Origin: Tidjanibacter massiliensis
GTDB lineage: Bacteria; Bacteroidota; Bacteroidia; Bacteroidales; Rikenellaceae
Assembly: GCF_900104605.1 (NCBI RefSeq)
Contig: NZ_LT629960.1
Span: 2,033,883-2,097,882, forward strand
Direction of reading: 5' to 3'
Length of the DNA: 64,000 nt
In this document: positions 27,277-35,896 of the stretch, piece after piece
How the letters are laid out: the number at the start of each line of letters is the position of its first letter
How positions within the stretch are numbered: the stretch's first letter is position 1
Position numbers and translations under genes: made by a program
Notes under the pieces: generated by a model
Databases searched by the model: none
The model's input: the letters and a program-made list of their open reading frames with translations, nothing else
Told to the model about the DNA's origin: nothing

Positions 27277-27879
27277 ATGAATGAATTGGACAGGAGCGTC
27301 ATGCTCGCCCTTAATTTCGACGGCGGCCCCGTGATGGATGCCGTCATGTGGTTCGCATCCGGAATACCGAACTGGATACCGCTTTACCTGGCGGTGCTTT
27401 ATATCGTTTACCGTAACTACGGGTGGAAGTATATGCTTTTCGCGCTGCTTTTCGTGGGGTTGGGTGTAGGACTTTGCGACCAGGTGTGCAACTTTTTCAA
27501 GCGGAATGTCCCCTACCTCCGTCCCACGCATACGGAGGATATGCTGCCTTATCTGCATACGGTCAAGGGGTATCTGGGCGGCCTGATGGGAACGGTGTCG
27601 GGCCATGCCTCGACGAGTTTCTGCATCTTCCTGTTCACGTCGCTCGCCGTCCGCAGGCGGTGGTTTACATGGATGATGCTCACCTATACGCTGCTTACTT
27701 CCTATTCGCGGATATACCTCGGCGTCCATTGGCCGTTCCAGATATTGTTCGGCTGGATACTCGGCCTGCTCGTCGCGCTGCTGATGTGGTACCTTTTCTC
27801 CCGGTTGAATGACCGTTACCATTGGGAAGTGCCGCGGACGAAGCGGGAGGCTGCCCGCTCTTCGGCGGGTGTCCGTTGA
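27277..27879 (+). CDS. PAP2-family membrane phosphatase with altered third motif
   Basis: 200 residues with five to six membrane helices and the phosphatidic-acid phosphatase type 2 motifs: K-x6-RP ('KRNVPYLRP', near residue 77), 'VSGHAST' (near 107) in place of PSGH, and 'SRIYLGVHWPFQ' (near 143), where the third motif SR-x5-H-x3-D has Gln instead of the final Asp. The nucleophilic and acid His residues are kept. The family dephosphorylates undecaprenyl pyrophosphate or lipid phosphates on the outer side of the inner membrane. It lies 53 bp after the MBOAT gene and may belong to the same envelope-modification unit. Confidence 0.85.
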   Translation: MNELDRSVMLALNFDGGPVMDAVMWFASGIPNWIPLYLAVLYIVYRNYGWKYMLFALLFVGLGVGLCDQVCNFFKRNVPYLRPTHTEDMLPYLHTVKGYLGGLMGTVSGHASTSFCIFLFTSLAVRRRWFTWMMLTYTLLTSYSRIYLGVHWPFQILFGWILGLLVALLMWYLFSRLNDRYHWEVPRTKREAARSSAGVR

Positions 27880-27989
27880 GGCCGGCCTTCCGGCGGGACC
27901 GGTCGTGTCGCTGCATGGCGTATCCGTTCGGCCGGGAAAATAATTCCGTTCCGGGGGCGTTAGGATGGTAGACGGAAAAGAGTACACGG

Positions 27990-28469
27990 ATGGATACGCT
28001 TCTTTCGATATTGGCGGTAGTGTGCGGCCTTACGGGTGTCGCGGGATGTTTCCTGCCCGTACTGCCGGGGCCGCCGGTGGCTTACCTCGGCCTGCTGTTG
28101 GTGCATTGGACCGATTATGCGCAGTTTTCGGGCGAATACCTTGCCCTGTGGGCGGTGCTGACGGGGGCGGTAACGCTGGCGGATTACCTGCTTCCGGCAT
28201 GGATAACCGGCCGGCTGGGCGGCTCGCGGCAGGCGACACGGGGGGCGGCCATAGGCACCGTGGCCGGATTGTTCTTCATGCCCTGGGGATTGGTGCTCGG
28301 TCCCTTCGCCGGTGCCTTTATCGGAGAGATGCTGCACGACCGTACCGATAATGCCCGGGCGTTCCGCGTGGCATTCGGCTCTTTTCTCGCCTTTGTACTC
28401 GGTACGGGGTTGAAGCTCGTAGTTTCCCTCTTGATGACTTTCGCTATCGTAAAGGCGGTATTGTTCTGA
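27990..28469 (+). CDS. DUF456 membrane protein
   Basis: 159 residues, four to five membrane helices, matching DUF456: an N-terminal 'GCFLPVLPGPPVAYLGLL' segment and Gly-rich glycine-zipper-like 'GAAIGTVAGLFFMPWGLVLGPFAGAFIGE'. The function of the family is unknown. It follows the PAP2 gene by 110 bp in the same direction; membership in the same operon is possible but not shown. Confidence 0.85.
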   Translation: MDTLLSILAVVCGLTGVAGCFLPVLPGPPVAYLGLLLVHWTDYAQFSGEYLALWAVLTGAVTLADYLLPAWITGRLGGSRQATRGAAIGTVAGLFFMPWGLVLGPFAGAFIGEMLHDRTDNARAFRVAFGSFLAFVLGTGLKLVVSLLMTFAIVKAVLF

Positions 28470-28616
28470 TTCGCCGCATATTCGCGGAATCTTGAGACTG
28501 TCTGCGGGACTGCGGCGTGTACACGTGTCTGGCAGCGGAGGGCGTTCGGGCACGCGTCCGTTTTTGGCTGTCGTAATAAATCCTTATATTTACACGGACT
28601 ATAAGTGTGATATGCG

Positions 28617-30200
28617 ATGGAACATTACGACCGGAGGGAGAGTGTTTTCGACCTCATACGCTCGATGAGCAAGGCCGAGAAACGCAATTTCAAACTGTAT
28701 GCCGCGAGGCAGGGTGACCCTCGTGAATCCAAATTCATCATCCTGTTCGACTGCTTGGAGGGAATGGAATCCTACGACGAGGAGCGGATACTCAGCCGGT
28801 GCCCCTCCATCAGGAAGGAGCAGCTTCCCAATATGAAGGCGCATCTGCACCGTCAGATACTCATCAGCCTGCGCCTGCTGGGCGTGCAGCATTCGCCCCT
28901 TCTCCAACTGCAGGAGCAGTTGGATTTCGCCCGCATTCTCTTCGACAAAGGCCTCTACAATCAGGCGGACAAGCAGCTCGACAAGGCGGAGCGCATGGCG
29001 GCGGAGCTCGAACAGCACGCTCTGATGCTGCAAGTGACGGGACTCCGGCGTCAGGTGTACGAATGCAAGGTCTCCGATGAGATGACGCATTTTGCCGCGG
29101 CCTCCAACCGCAGTATCATGGAGACGTGCGACAAACTGGAGCGTACCAATGAAATTTCCAACCTTGCCGTCAGACTCTATTCGCTCCACCTGCAGCTCGG
29201 TTACGCCCGTTCCCAAAAAGACCTCGACCTGCTGAACGACTATTTCAAGCCCCGCCTTTGCGTCTATTCGCGGCATAGGCTCTCCTTCACGGAACGTTTC
29301 CATTTCTATCAGGCAATGACATGGTACCATTACATCCGCCACAATTTCGCCTATGCCTACCGGTACGGACGGGCGTGGATAGACATGTTCGAGGAGCAGC
29401 CGTGTATGAAGGAGGTCATGTACGACAGCTATCTGCACGGCTATTCGCGTTTTCTGGAGGGGATGTACCTGATGAGGAAATACGGGCTTTTCGTGAAGGC
29501 GATAGAGGATTTCGAGCGGGAGAGCCGGATTACCGGGAGTCTGAACGAAAATGCCGTCATGATTTCCCAGCAGGTGCTTTTTACGGCCCGTATCAATAAA
29601 TGTATTCTGGAGGGGGCCTTCAAGGAGGGACTGTGGATGGCGCGCAGCGTGGACGGCTATCTGCGCCGGTATGCCAAATACCTCAGCCTGTACGACCGCA
29701 TGATGCTCGACTACAAGATAGCCCTGCTCTATTTCGGCGACGGCAATTACGCCAAGTGCATGGAGCATCTCTCCGGAATAATCGCCGTGAAGGACCCGCA
29801 GGTGCGGCGCGATTTGCAGTGCTACGCGCGCATGCTGAATCTGGTAGCCTCTTATGAGGCGGGCATCGACCACAACCTCGACTACCAGATACGTTCGGTG
29901 TTCACTTTCATCGTCAAGATGAAGGATATGACCGACATGAAGCGGGAGCTGTTCGCCTTTTTCCGCAAGCTCAACAACCTGGCCACTTTGGAGCTGAAGA
30001 AGGAGTTCCAGGTGTTGTACGAACGGTTGAAACCCTATGAAAACCATCCTTACGAGCGCCGCACGTTCTACTATTTCGACCTCATCTCGTGGCTTAAGAG
30101 CAAGATAACCGGCCGCAACTTCGGCGATATCGTCCGTGAACGGTTCGATGAGCTGGTGGCCGGGGAACGGAAGCGGGCCGCCGCATCTTCCCGGTCTTAG
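28617..30200 (+). CDS. Conserved helical-repeat protein, function unknown
   Basis: 527 residues, no signal peptide or membrane segment, predicted almost all helical and rich in charged residues and Tyr. The opening '[23 protein letters not shown]' and repeated ~35-40 residue helical pairs suggest a TPR-like solenoid for protein binding. I do not recognise a named family. A TATATTTA box at 28585-28592 (one base off TAnnTTTG) lies 24 bp upstream. It ends 32 bp before ruvB, but ruvB has its own promoter box in between. Confidence 0.7.
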   Translation: MEHYDRRESVFDLIRSMSKAEKRNFKLYAARQGDPRESKFIILFDCLEGMESYDEERILSRCPSIRKEQLPNMKAHLHRQILISLRLLGVQHSPLLQLQEQLDFARILFDKGLYNQADKQLDKAERMAAELEQHALMLQVTGLRRQVYECKVSDEMTHFAAASNRSIMETCDKLERTNEISNLAVRLYSLHLQLGYARSQKDLDLLNDYFKPRLCVYSRHRLSFTERFHFYQAMTWYHYIRHNFAYAYRYGRAWIDMFEEQPCMKEVMYDSYLHGYSRFLEGMYLMRKYGLFVKAIEDFERESRITGSLNENAVMISQQVLFTARINKCILEGAFKEGLWMARSVDGYLRRYAKYLSLYDRMMLDYKIALLYFGDGNYAKCMEHLSGIIAVKDPQVRRDLQCYARMLNLVASYEAGIDHNLDYQIRSVFTFIVKMKDMTDMKRELFAFFRKLNNLATLELKKEFQVLYERLKPYENHPYERRTFYYFDLISWLKSKITGRNFGDIVRERFDELVAGERKRAAASSRS

Positions 30201-30220
30201 GTAAAGTTCGGGATAAGCGC

Positions 30221-30228
30221 TATCTTTG
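30221..30228 (+). promoter_or_regulatory. -7 box abutting ruvB
   Basis: TATCTTTG (perfect TAnnTTTG) ends only 4 bp before the ATG at 30233. Transcription would start at or next to the start codon. Confidence 0.55.
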
Positions 30229-30232
30229 CGGT

Positions 30233-31246
30233 ATGGCATTCGACAGGGACAGAAGGAATATGGAGAGCGATTCGGAGTTCGAGAACCGGATACGCCCGCA
30301 AGAATTGGACAACTTCCGCGGCCAGGAGAAGGTGGCGGAGAATCTGCGTGTCTTCATACGGGCAGCACTGATGCGCGGCGATTCGCTCGACCATGTATTG
30401 CTCCATGGCCCTCCGGGGCTCGGGAAGACCACCCTCGCCAACATCATCGCCAATGAGATGGGGTCGACGCTCCGGGTGACCAGCGGCCCGGTGCTCGACA
30501 AACCGGGCGACCTGGCGGGGTTGCTCACGAACCTCAATGCAGGAGATGTGCTGTTCATTGACGAGATACACCGCCTGAGTCCGATAATCGAGGAGTACCT
30601 CTACTCCGCCATGGAGGATTACAGGATAGACATCGTCCTCGACAAGGGGCCTTCGGCAAGGTCCATACAGCTCGAACTGAATCCGTTTACCCTGATAGGG
30701 GCCACTACCCGGAGCGGATTGCTGACTTCGCCGCTGAGGGCGCGTTTCGGTATCCAGTGTCATCTCGAATATTACGACACGGATGTGCTGACCGGTATCG
30801 TGAAGCGTTCGGCCTCCATCCTGAGTATAGACATAGACGACGATGCGGCACAGGAGGTCGCGCTGCGAAGCCGCGGAACGCCCCGTATCGCCAACTCCCT
30901 GCTCAGGCGGGTACGGGATTTCGCCATGGTGAAAGGGGACGGCGTCATAGACTTGCCCATTACACGGACGGCGCTCAAGGCCCTGGATATAGACTCCCGC
31001 GGTCTCGACCAGATGGACAACAAGATACTCTCTACCATCATCCACAAGTTCGGAGGAGGCCCGGTCGGCATCAATACCATCGCTACGGCGGTCAGCGAGG
31101 ACGCCGGTACCATCGAAGAGGTGTACGAACCTTTCTTGATAAAGGAGGGGTTCCTGAAGCGTACCCCGCGCGGCCGGGAGGTAACGGCGCTCGCCTATTC
31201 GCACCTCGGTATCGCTCCGCTTTCGGACGGCACGACGCTTTTCTGA
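30233..31246 (+). CDS. ruvB: Holliday junction branch-migration ATPase RuvB
   Basis: 337 residues with the AAA+ motor features: Walker A 'GPPGLGKTT' (near residue 58), Walker B 'LFIDEIH', the RuvB signature '[18 protein letters not shown]', sensor 'GATTRSGLL', arginine-finger region '[20 protein letters not shown]', and the C-terminal winged helix '[18 protein letters not shown]'. RuvB drives branch migration of recombination junctions with RuvA. The start at 30233 gives a slightly short N-terminus relative to common RuvBs; the next Met (30260) would cut into conserved sequence. ruvA and ruvC are not in the window. Confidence 0.97.
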   Translation: MAFDRDRRNMESDSEFENRIRPQELDNFRGQEKVAENLRVFIRAALMRGDSLDHVLLHGPPGLGKTTLANIIANEMGSTLRVTSGPVLDKPGDLAGLLTNLNAGDVLFIDEIHRLSPIIEEYLYSAMEDYRIDIVLDKGPSARSIQLELNPFTLIGATTRSGLLTSPLRARFGIQCHLEYYDTDVLTGIVKRSASILSIDIDDDAAQEVALRSRGTPRIANSLLRRVRDFAMVKGDGVIDLPITRTALKALDIDSRGLDQMDNKILSTIIHKFGGGPVGINTIATAVSEDAGTIEEVYEPFLIKEGFLKRTPRGREVTALAYSHLGIAPLSDGTTLF

Positions 31247-31437
31247 GAGAGGCCGCCGGGGATATCGTTCCGCCTTTGACGACAGTCCGACCTGCCTTGA
31301 GGGTGTATTGCCTGCGGCAGCGGGAGACGTCTTCTGTCGTCGGTAGCATCTCGCCGGTCGGGAAGTCCGGGTGTCGTTTACAAATCTCTCTTTGTGTTTG
31401 GTTTACCTTTTCGGTCGGTTGCTGCGGGAGTTTTCTG

Positions 31438-31457
31438 CGGGCGAGTGCCCGTATTTT
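31438..31457 (+). terminator. Possible weak terminator downstream of ruvB
   Basis: A 5-bp GC stem (31438-31442 with 31447-31451) with GAGT loop, then TATTTTG. It is 190 bp after ruvB and modest in quality. Confidence 0.35.
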
Positions 31458-31530
31458 GTGCATATAGCATAAAAATACGAATAAAAACACATCATGCAGG
31501 AAGAATGCCAGAAAAAAATGCATATAATCC

Positions 31531-31560
31531 TTGTTGATATGGAATTTATGTATATATTTG
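31531..31560 (+). promoter_or_regulatory. Promoter of a short transcription unit upstream of the DAHP synthase gene
   Basis: TTGTTG (31531-31536) and TATATTTG (31553-31560), a perfect -7 box, in an AT-rich stretch. It fires into a region with no long ORF and a terminator 130 bp later. Confidence 0.6.
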
Positions 31561-31562
31561 CA

Positions 31563-31667
31563 ATGCGAAAATACATTTATTACGTCATCTCTTTAACAGC
31601 TGCCTCCTTCCTTTTCGGGAAGGATGATGGAATTGACAAAGGTTTGCTGCAATATTATAGGGTGTAA
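31563..31667 (+). CDS. Possible 34-aa aromatic-rich leader peptide
   Basis: An ATG at 31563, 2 bp after the -7 box, opens a 34-codon frame ending TAA at 31665-31667. The peptide contains five Tyr (4, 6, 7, 31, 32) and two Phe (16, 18), a hydrophobic N-terminal half and a charged middle. It sits before a terminator and upstream of the aromatic-pathway DAHP synthase/chorismate mutase gene, the arrangement of a ribosome-mediated attenuator. Against it, the transcript might begin downstream of the ATG, and a second promoter box precedes the structural gene. Tentative. Confidence 0.25.
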   Translation: MRKYIYYVISLTAASFLFGKDDGIDKGLLQYYRV

Positions 31668-31726
31668 TGAAAAGTTGGAGATGAACCGAATCCCGTATCC
31701 GAGAAGGACACGGGATTTTTATTTTC
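31567..31726 (+). ncRNA. Candidate small RNA or attenuator leader (~160 nt)
   Basis: The stretch is bounded by a consensus promoter and an intrinsic terminator and has internal pairing: an outer stem CATCTC (31586-31591) with GAGATG (31678-31683), continued by AAC/GTT, and an inner 7-bp hairpin (31605-31611 with 31618-31624). It may be an independent sRNA or a leader with attenuator for the downstream gene. I could not assign it to a known RNA family. Confidence 0.4.
31689..31726 (+). terminator. Intrinsic terminator of the short transcription unit
   Basis: An 8-bp stem (31689-31696 with 31710-31717), extra TCC/GGA pairing in the loop, then a T-rich tail (31716-31725). Confidence 0.75.
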
Positions 31727-31848
31727 TGCATTCCGGTACTTTCCGAAAGGCTCGGTTGTCGCGGTCGGAACCGCATGTCGCATATGCAGCTTTTTCGGGA
31801 CGGATAGTGCCGGAGACACGTCCGCTATCCACTTTCCCGCATTATTCG

Positions 31849-31856
31849 TAACTTTG
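31849..31856 (+). promoter_or_regulatory. -7 box of the DAHP synthase gene
   Basis: TAACTTTG (perfect TAnnTTTG) 16 bp before the ATG at 31873. No good -33 TTTG is visible. Confidence 0.55.
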
Positions 31857-31872
31857 CGACGGAAAGAATTCG

Positions 31873-32940
31873 ATGGTTATGGCAGCAGAAGGAGCGAGAA
31901 GACCTGTGATAATAGCCGGACCGTGCAGTGTCGAGAGCCGCGAGCAGACGCTTGCGACATACCGGGGACTGGCTGCCTGCGGATGCGTGAATATGATAAG
32001 GGGAGGGGTGTGGAAACCCCGTACCTATCCGTCGTGTTTTCAGGGGGTGGGCGAGGTCGGCCTGGAGTGGCTGGCGGAGGCGAAAGCGGAAACGGGGCTT
32101 CCGTTCGGGGTCGAGGTCGCCAACTCCCGCCATGTGGAGGCAGCCCTCGGTGCGGGCGCCGATATGGTGTGGATAGGGGCGCGTACGACGGGTAATCCGT
32201 TCAGCGTACAGGAGGTGGCCGATGCGCTCCGTGGAACGGAGGTGTTGGTGTTGGTGAAGAATGCACAGATGCCCGATACCGGTTTGTGGACGGGTGCCGT
32301 GGAGCGGATGCTTGCGGCAGGTGTCGGGCCGGAGCGGCTCGTGTTGGTACACCGCGGTTTTGCGCAGACTTCCGGCAACGAGTACCGCAATCCCCCCGTG
32401 TGGCATGTGGCCCTTGAGATGAGGCGCCGTTTTCCGGAACTGAAAATGCTGTGCGACCCTTCGCATATCTGCGGCCGTCGGGAGGGGCTTGCCGCTACGG
32501 CGCAGAAAGCGGCCGACCTTTCATACGACGGACTCTTCATGGAGAGCCATGTCCGTCCTGACGAGGCACTGAGCGATGCCGCCCAGCAAGTGACGCCGGA
32601 GCAGCTGGGCGAACTGCTCGCAGGGATACGGTGGCGCCGCGAGACGGTCGATGTACCGCAGTTTGAAGCGGATATGGAGCGCCTACGGCTTGAAATAGAC
32701 CAGATAGATGCGCAGCTCTTCGCGCTTCTGTCGCGCAGAATGGGAATAGCCGAGGATATCGGGCGGATAAAACGTGAAAATGACGTGATTATCCTGCAGC
32801 GGCGGCGCTGGGACGAAATTGTGGACAATATGGTGGCCCGTGCCGGAGAATTGGGTTTGAGTCCCGAATTCATCCGGACAATACTCGATGCGATACATAT
32901 GGAGAGTATTGCCCGCCAGAACGTCGTCATGAATCCGTGA
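31873..32940 (+). CDS. DAHP synthase fused to chorismate mutase
   Basis: 355 residues combining two enzymes of aromatic amino-acid synthesis. Residues 1-260 are a DAHP synthase of the KDO8PS-like type ('IAGPCSVES', 'RGGVWKPRTYP', 'WIGARTTGNPF', 'VLVHRGF', 'LCDPSHICGRR'), condensing PEP with erythrose 4-phosphate. Residues ~268-355 are an AroQ-type chorismate mutase ('LRLEIDQIDAQLFALLSRRM', 'IGRIKRENDVIILQRRRWDE'), making prephenate for Phe and Tyr. The fusion allows prephenate or chorismate to control the synthase. In many Bacteroidales the gene lies beside pheA/tyrA/aspC-type genes; here it stands alone, with a possible regulatory leader 150 bp upstream. An ATG at 31879 is an alternative start. 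Confidence 0.95.
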   Translation: MVMAAEGARRPVIIAGPCSVESREQTLATYRGLAACGCVNMIRGGVWKPRTYPSCFQGVGEVGLEWLAEAKAETGLPFGVEVANSRHVEAALGAGADMVWIGARTTGNPFSVQEVADALRGTEVLVLVKNAQMPDTGLWTGAVERMLAAGVGPERLVLVHRGFAQTSGNEYRNPPVWHVALEMRRRFPELKMLCDPSHICGRREGLAATAQKAADLSYDGLFMESHVRPDEALSDAAQQVTPEQLGELLAGIRWRRETVDVPQFEADMERLRLEIDQIDAQLFALLSRRMGIAEDIGRIKRENDVIILQRRRWDEIVDNMVARAGELGLSPEFIRTILDAIHMESIARQNVVMNP

Positions 32941-32967
32941 CGCCGGAACTTCGGCAGGATTTGTACA

Positions 32968-33014
32968 GGAAACGGTGAGTGCCGGGCCCGTTCGGCCCGG
33001 CACTCACCGTTTCC
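32968..33014. terminator. Bidirectional terminator between convergent genes
   Basis: A perfect 21-bp inverted repeat (32968-32988 with 32994-33014) and 5-nt loop. It sits between the DAHP synthase stop and the stop of the convergent Ig/PKD-Omp28 gene and ends in TTTCC on the plus strand and TTTCC on the minus strand. Confidence 0.8.
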
Positions 33015-33029
33015 TCTTGTTCCGGGGGG

Positions 33030-34691
33030 TTATTCGCCGTATATCGGTTCGAACTCGTACTCCTGCGATTGGCCGAGCCGGCAGGTGGCGGCATTCGCGC
33101 AGAAGTAACCGTAGGGTTCTATCGTAGCGTCGGCTTTGCAAATGAAGTAAACGAGGCGGCAGTTGTCGAGGTTGTGGTCGATGGGTTCATGGGTGGGAAT
33201 GGTGAAGCGGTAGTCGTAGGTATATTCGCGTTCGCCCTCCAGCGTTCCGAGCGGTTCCAGACCAAGCCTGCCGTATTTGCCTATTCCCTCTTCGGGCAGG
33301 TCATCCTGATTGCCTTCGGGTTCGGTCAGGCAGTAGTAAGCCACGTTCCGCTGCATCATCATGCCGTCGTCGGCACCCGACTGTTCCGTGTAGATGTCGT
33401 CCTCCACGATGTAGGCGCCGAGGAAGTATTCGGCCGTTTCGCGTGGGGTGGTTTTTATCTTCACCGTCAGCTCCCGGCCCGACAGCGTCGTTTCGACGGC
33501 GAGCCCCGGTGTCTGGGCATATCTTGCCTGTGAAGCCTCGATGCTGTGTTTCAGCGCTTCGGCGTCGGAGCTGGTGGATTTGTAGGTAAGATTCCAGTCG
33601 ATGATGTAGTACGGGTAGGCGAAGATGCCGTAGTCGTTGGTGAGGATGAAGAAGTTACGGTACAGAGGTACATTGCATGCATCGTCGTTGAGGTGGAATG
33701 CCAGCGGTATCATCCGGTCCGGCAGGAGATAGGTTTCCGTGTATTCGATGGTTTCCGCCATTGCCGGGCAGCCGGTACAGTTCGTGCCCGTTCCTTCTGC
33801 CATCAGCGAGCGGCGGTAGTACCGGTCTTCGTACCCTGTGATGTCGCGTTCTTTCACGATTATCTCCACGGTATTTTCGGCCCTTGCTATCTCGGCGCCT
33901 TTGAAGTCGTACTTCACGGCATCCACCGTATAGACGCCCGCTTCCGGAAAGACATTGGCCATGGCGCCGAACTGGCTGAATCTTTCGCCTCCCTTGATGC
34001 CTGCCTCGAAACCGTAGGCATCCTCTTCCTGTTCCACGCCGTCGATAATCTCCTTTACATGGAAGGTCACTTCGTCGAGCACGTAAACGACATCCTGGTC
34101 TGCGTACAGTTTGTAGACCGAGCCGCTCACTTCAATCGTGATGGTGTTCTCCGCCTCTATCTCGGGATTCGCCTTGCTGTGGGCCGTTACCGTGTGCGTA
34201 CCCGGTTCCGACCAGCCGAACTTGTTGCCTACGCGGCACATGCTCTCGTCGCAGAGATTCCATGCTTCGGTGACGTCTTCGCCGGCACTCGATGTGACGG
34301 TGAATGTCACCTCCTCGTTTACCTTGACCTCGGTTTTGTCGCAGGAGATGGTATAGGTCACCTCCGTCTCGCTGACGGTCACGGTGACCGTATTCGCAGC
34401 CTTCAAGGCAGGATTCGTTTTGGCGACGGCGGTGACGGTGTAGGTTCCTGGTTCCGACCAGCCGAAGCGGTTGCCTTCGCGGATGCCCGTGTCGTCGGAG
34501 AAGTTCCATTCGGACGTGACGTCACGCCCCTCTTCCGATTTGACGGTGAAAGTTACCTCTTCGTTGATGTTTACGGAGGTCTTGTCGCTCGAGAGGGTGT
34601 ATTCGCCCTCCTCCTGCCCCGTCGGGGTACAGGCGCCCGCCAGCAGAAGGCCGGCCATCAGCATGACTTTGAGTAGTAAATGGGTTTTCAT
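33030..34691 (-). CDS. Ig/PKD-like repeat lipoprotein with Omp28-related C-terminal part
   Basis: 553 residues. A signal peptide with lipobox LLAGAC (Cys about residue 21) is followed by two tandem ~85-residue Ig/PKD-like domains (about 30-112 and 113-195). Their repeated phrases 'VNINEEVTFTVKS'/'VKVNEEVTFTVTS' and 'GNRFGWSEPGTYTVTA'/'GNKFGWSEPGTHTVTA' show recent duplication. A third, divergent domain runs to ~285. The rest resembles Omp28 outer-membrane proteins, with 'RSLMAEGTGTNCTGCPAMAETI' giving a CTGC pair in a thioredoxin-like setting. It is probably outer-membrane attached. Its ligand is unknown. Confidence 0.8.
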   Translation of the reverse strand: MKTHLLLKVMLMAGLLLAGACTPTGQEEGEYTLSSDKTSVNINEEVTFTVKSEEGRDVTSEWNFSDDTGIREGNRFGWSEPGTYTVTAVAKTNPALKAANTVTVTVSETEVTYTISCDKTEVKVNEEVTFTVTSSAGEDVTEAWNLCDESMCRVGNKFGWSEPGTHTVTAHSKANPEIEAENTITIEVSGSVYKLYADQDVVYVLDEVTFHVKEIIDGVEQEEDAYGFEAGIKGGERFSQFGAMANVFPEAGVYTVDAVKYDFKGAEIARAENTVEIIVKERDITGYEDRYYRRSLMAEGTGTNCTGCPAMAETIEYTETYLLPDRMIPLAFHLNDDACNVPLYRNFFILTNDYGIFAYPYYIIDWNLTYKSTSSDAEALKHSIEASQARYAQTPGLAVETTLSGRELTVKIKTTPRETAEYFLGAYIVEDDIYTEQSGADDGMMMQRNVAYYCLTEPEGNQDDLPEEGIGKYGRLGLEPLGTLEGEREYTYDYRFTIPTHEPIDHNLDNCRLVYFICKADATIEPYGYFCANAATCRLGQSQEYEFEPIYGE

Positions 34692-34800
34692 AGCCGTAGT
34701 CGTTTGTTGGTTAAATGTTCTTGTCGTCTTGGCCCGGAGGCATGGCCGGGTTTTGCTCGCCGTCGTTGCCTCCCGTTCCCCTTCGCGGTTTTTGCAATTT

Positions 34801-34808
34801 CAAATATA
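34801..34808 (-). promoter_or_regulatory. -7 box of the Ig/PKD-Omp28 gene
   Basis: Minus-strand TATATTTG (perfect TAnnTTTG) about 110 bp before the ATG at 34691, divergent to the mutY box. Confidence 0.5.
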
Positions 34809-34829
34809 ATTCTGAAAAAGGAAAAATCC

Positions 34830-34837
34830 TATTTTTG
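34830..34837 (+). promoter_or_regulatory. -7 box of mutY
   Basis: TATTTTTG (TAnnTTTG) ends 9 bp before the mutY ATG at 34847, implying a leader of only a few bases. Confidence 0.55.
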
Positions 34838-34846
34838 CGGCGAATT

Positions 34847-35896
34847 ATGAATCGAATCGCCCCCATATTGCTCGATTGGTACGCCCGCAGCGGGCGCGAC
34901 CTGCCCTGGCGCCGTACCCGCGACCCCTATCGTATCTGGCTCTCGGAGGTCATCCTCCAGCAGACGCGTGTAGGGCAGGGGCTCGGTTATTACCTGCGCT
35001 TTACGGAGCGTTTTCCCGATGTCTGTTCGCTGGCGGCCGCTTCGGAAGACGAAATACTCAAGTTGTGGCAGGGATTGGGGTATTACAGTCGTGCCCGGAA
35101 TCTGCACGCCGCCGCCCGGGAGATCGTCGGCCGGTTCGGCGGAGAGTTCCCTGCGGAGCCGGACGCCCTCCGTTCGCTGCCGGGCGTGGGCGATTATACC
35201 GCTGCTGCGGTGGCTTCGATGGCGTTCGGCCTGCCGTACGCCGTCCTGGACGGCAATGTCTTCCGGGTGCTGGCCCGGCTTTTCGACGTAGAGGTGCCCG
35301 TCGATACCGGGGCGGGGCGTCGGATTTTTGTGGAGTTGGCGCAGTCGTTGCTGGATACGGAGCGGCCGGGAACCTATAATCAGGCTTTGATGGATTTCGG
35401 GGCGCTGCTGTGTACTCCGGCGCAGCCCCGCTGCGGGGAGTGCCCGTTGGCCGGATGCTGTCTCGCCCTCGCGGCCGGGACGGTCGCCCTGCGTCCCGTG
35501 AAGCAGGGACGGACGAAGGTGCGTGAACGGTGGTTCCATTATCTGCACATTAGCTGTGAAGGGCGGACACTGCTGTGTCGCCGGGAGGGGCGCGATATTT
35601 GGCAGGGGCTTTATGAATTTCCGCTGCTCGAAACGGAGGGTCCGGCGGACTTCCCCGCGTTGGCCGCACGGTCCGACTTCCGCGAACTGCTGGGAGATGC
35701 GGAGTGGCGACTCGTCGGAACGGTGGTCATGCCCCGCCATCAGCTCTCCCATCAGACCATTCATGCGACGGTCTATCGCATCGAAACCCCCTCGTTGTCT
35801 GCGGCGGCCGCTGCGCTGGCGGTCGATACCGCCGCGGTGGGCGATTATGCCGTGCCGCGGCTGCTGGAGCGTTACCTGCTGGAATACGACGGTTGA
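34847..35896 (+). CDS. mutY: A/G-specific adenine glycosylase MutY
   Basis: 349 residues from the ATG at 34847, the usual MutY start; the upstream extension lies over the promoter. It removes adenine mispaired with 8-oxoguanine. Visible features are the catalytic Glu in 'WLSEVILQQTRV', the helix-hairpin-helix 'LPGVGDYTAAAVASMAFG', the catalytic Asp in 'AVLDGNVFRVLARL', the 4Fe-4S ligands C-x6-C-x2-C-x5-C (near residues 187-203), and a C-terminal NUDIX-like domain for 8-oxoG recognition ('GLYEFPLLE'). Single gene. Confidence 0.96.
   Translation: MNRIAPILLDWYARSGRDLPWRRTRDPYRIWLSEVILQQTRVGQGLGYYLRFTERFPDVCSLAAASEDEILKLWQGLGYYSRARNLHAAAREIVGRFGGEFPAEPDALRSLPGVGDYTAAAVASMAFGLPYAVLDGNVFRVLARLFDVEVPVDTGAGRRIFVELAQSLLDTERPGTYNQALMDFGALLCTPAQPRCGECPLAGCCLALAAGTVALRPVKQGRTKVRERWFHYLHISCEGRTLLCRREGRDIWQGLYEFPLLETEGPADFPALAARSDFRELLGDAEWRLVGTVVMPRHQLSHQTIHATVYRIETPSLSAAAAALAVDTAAVGDYAVPRLLERYLLEYDG

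Noticed and set aside
31567..31726. Identification of the short transcript as 6S RNA
   Set aside because: The fold lacks a clear single long hairpin with a central open bubble, so I keep it as unassigned.
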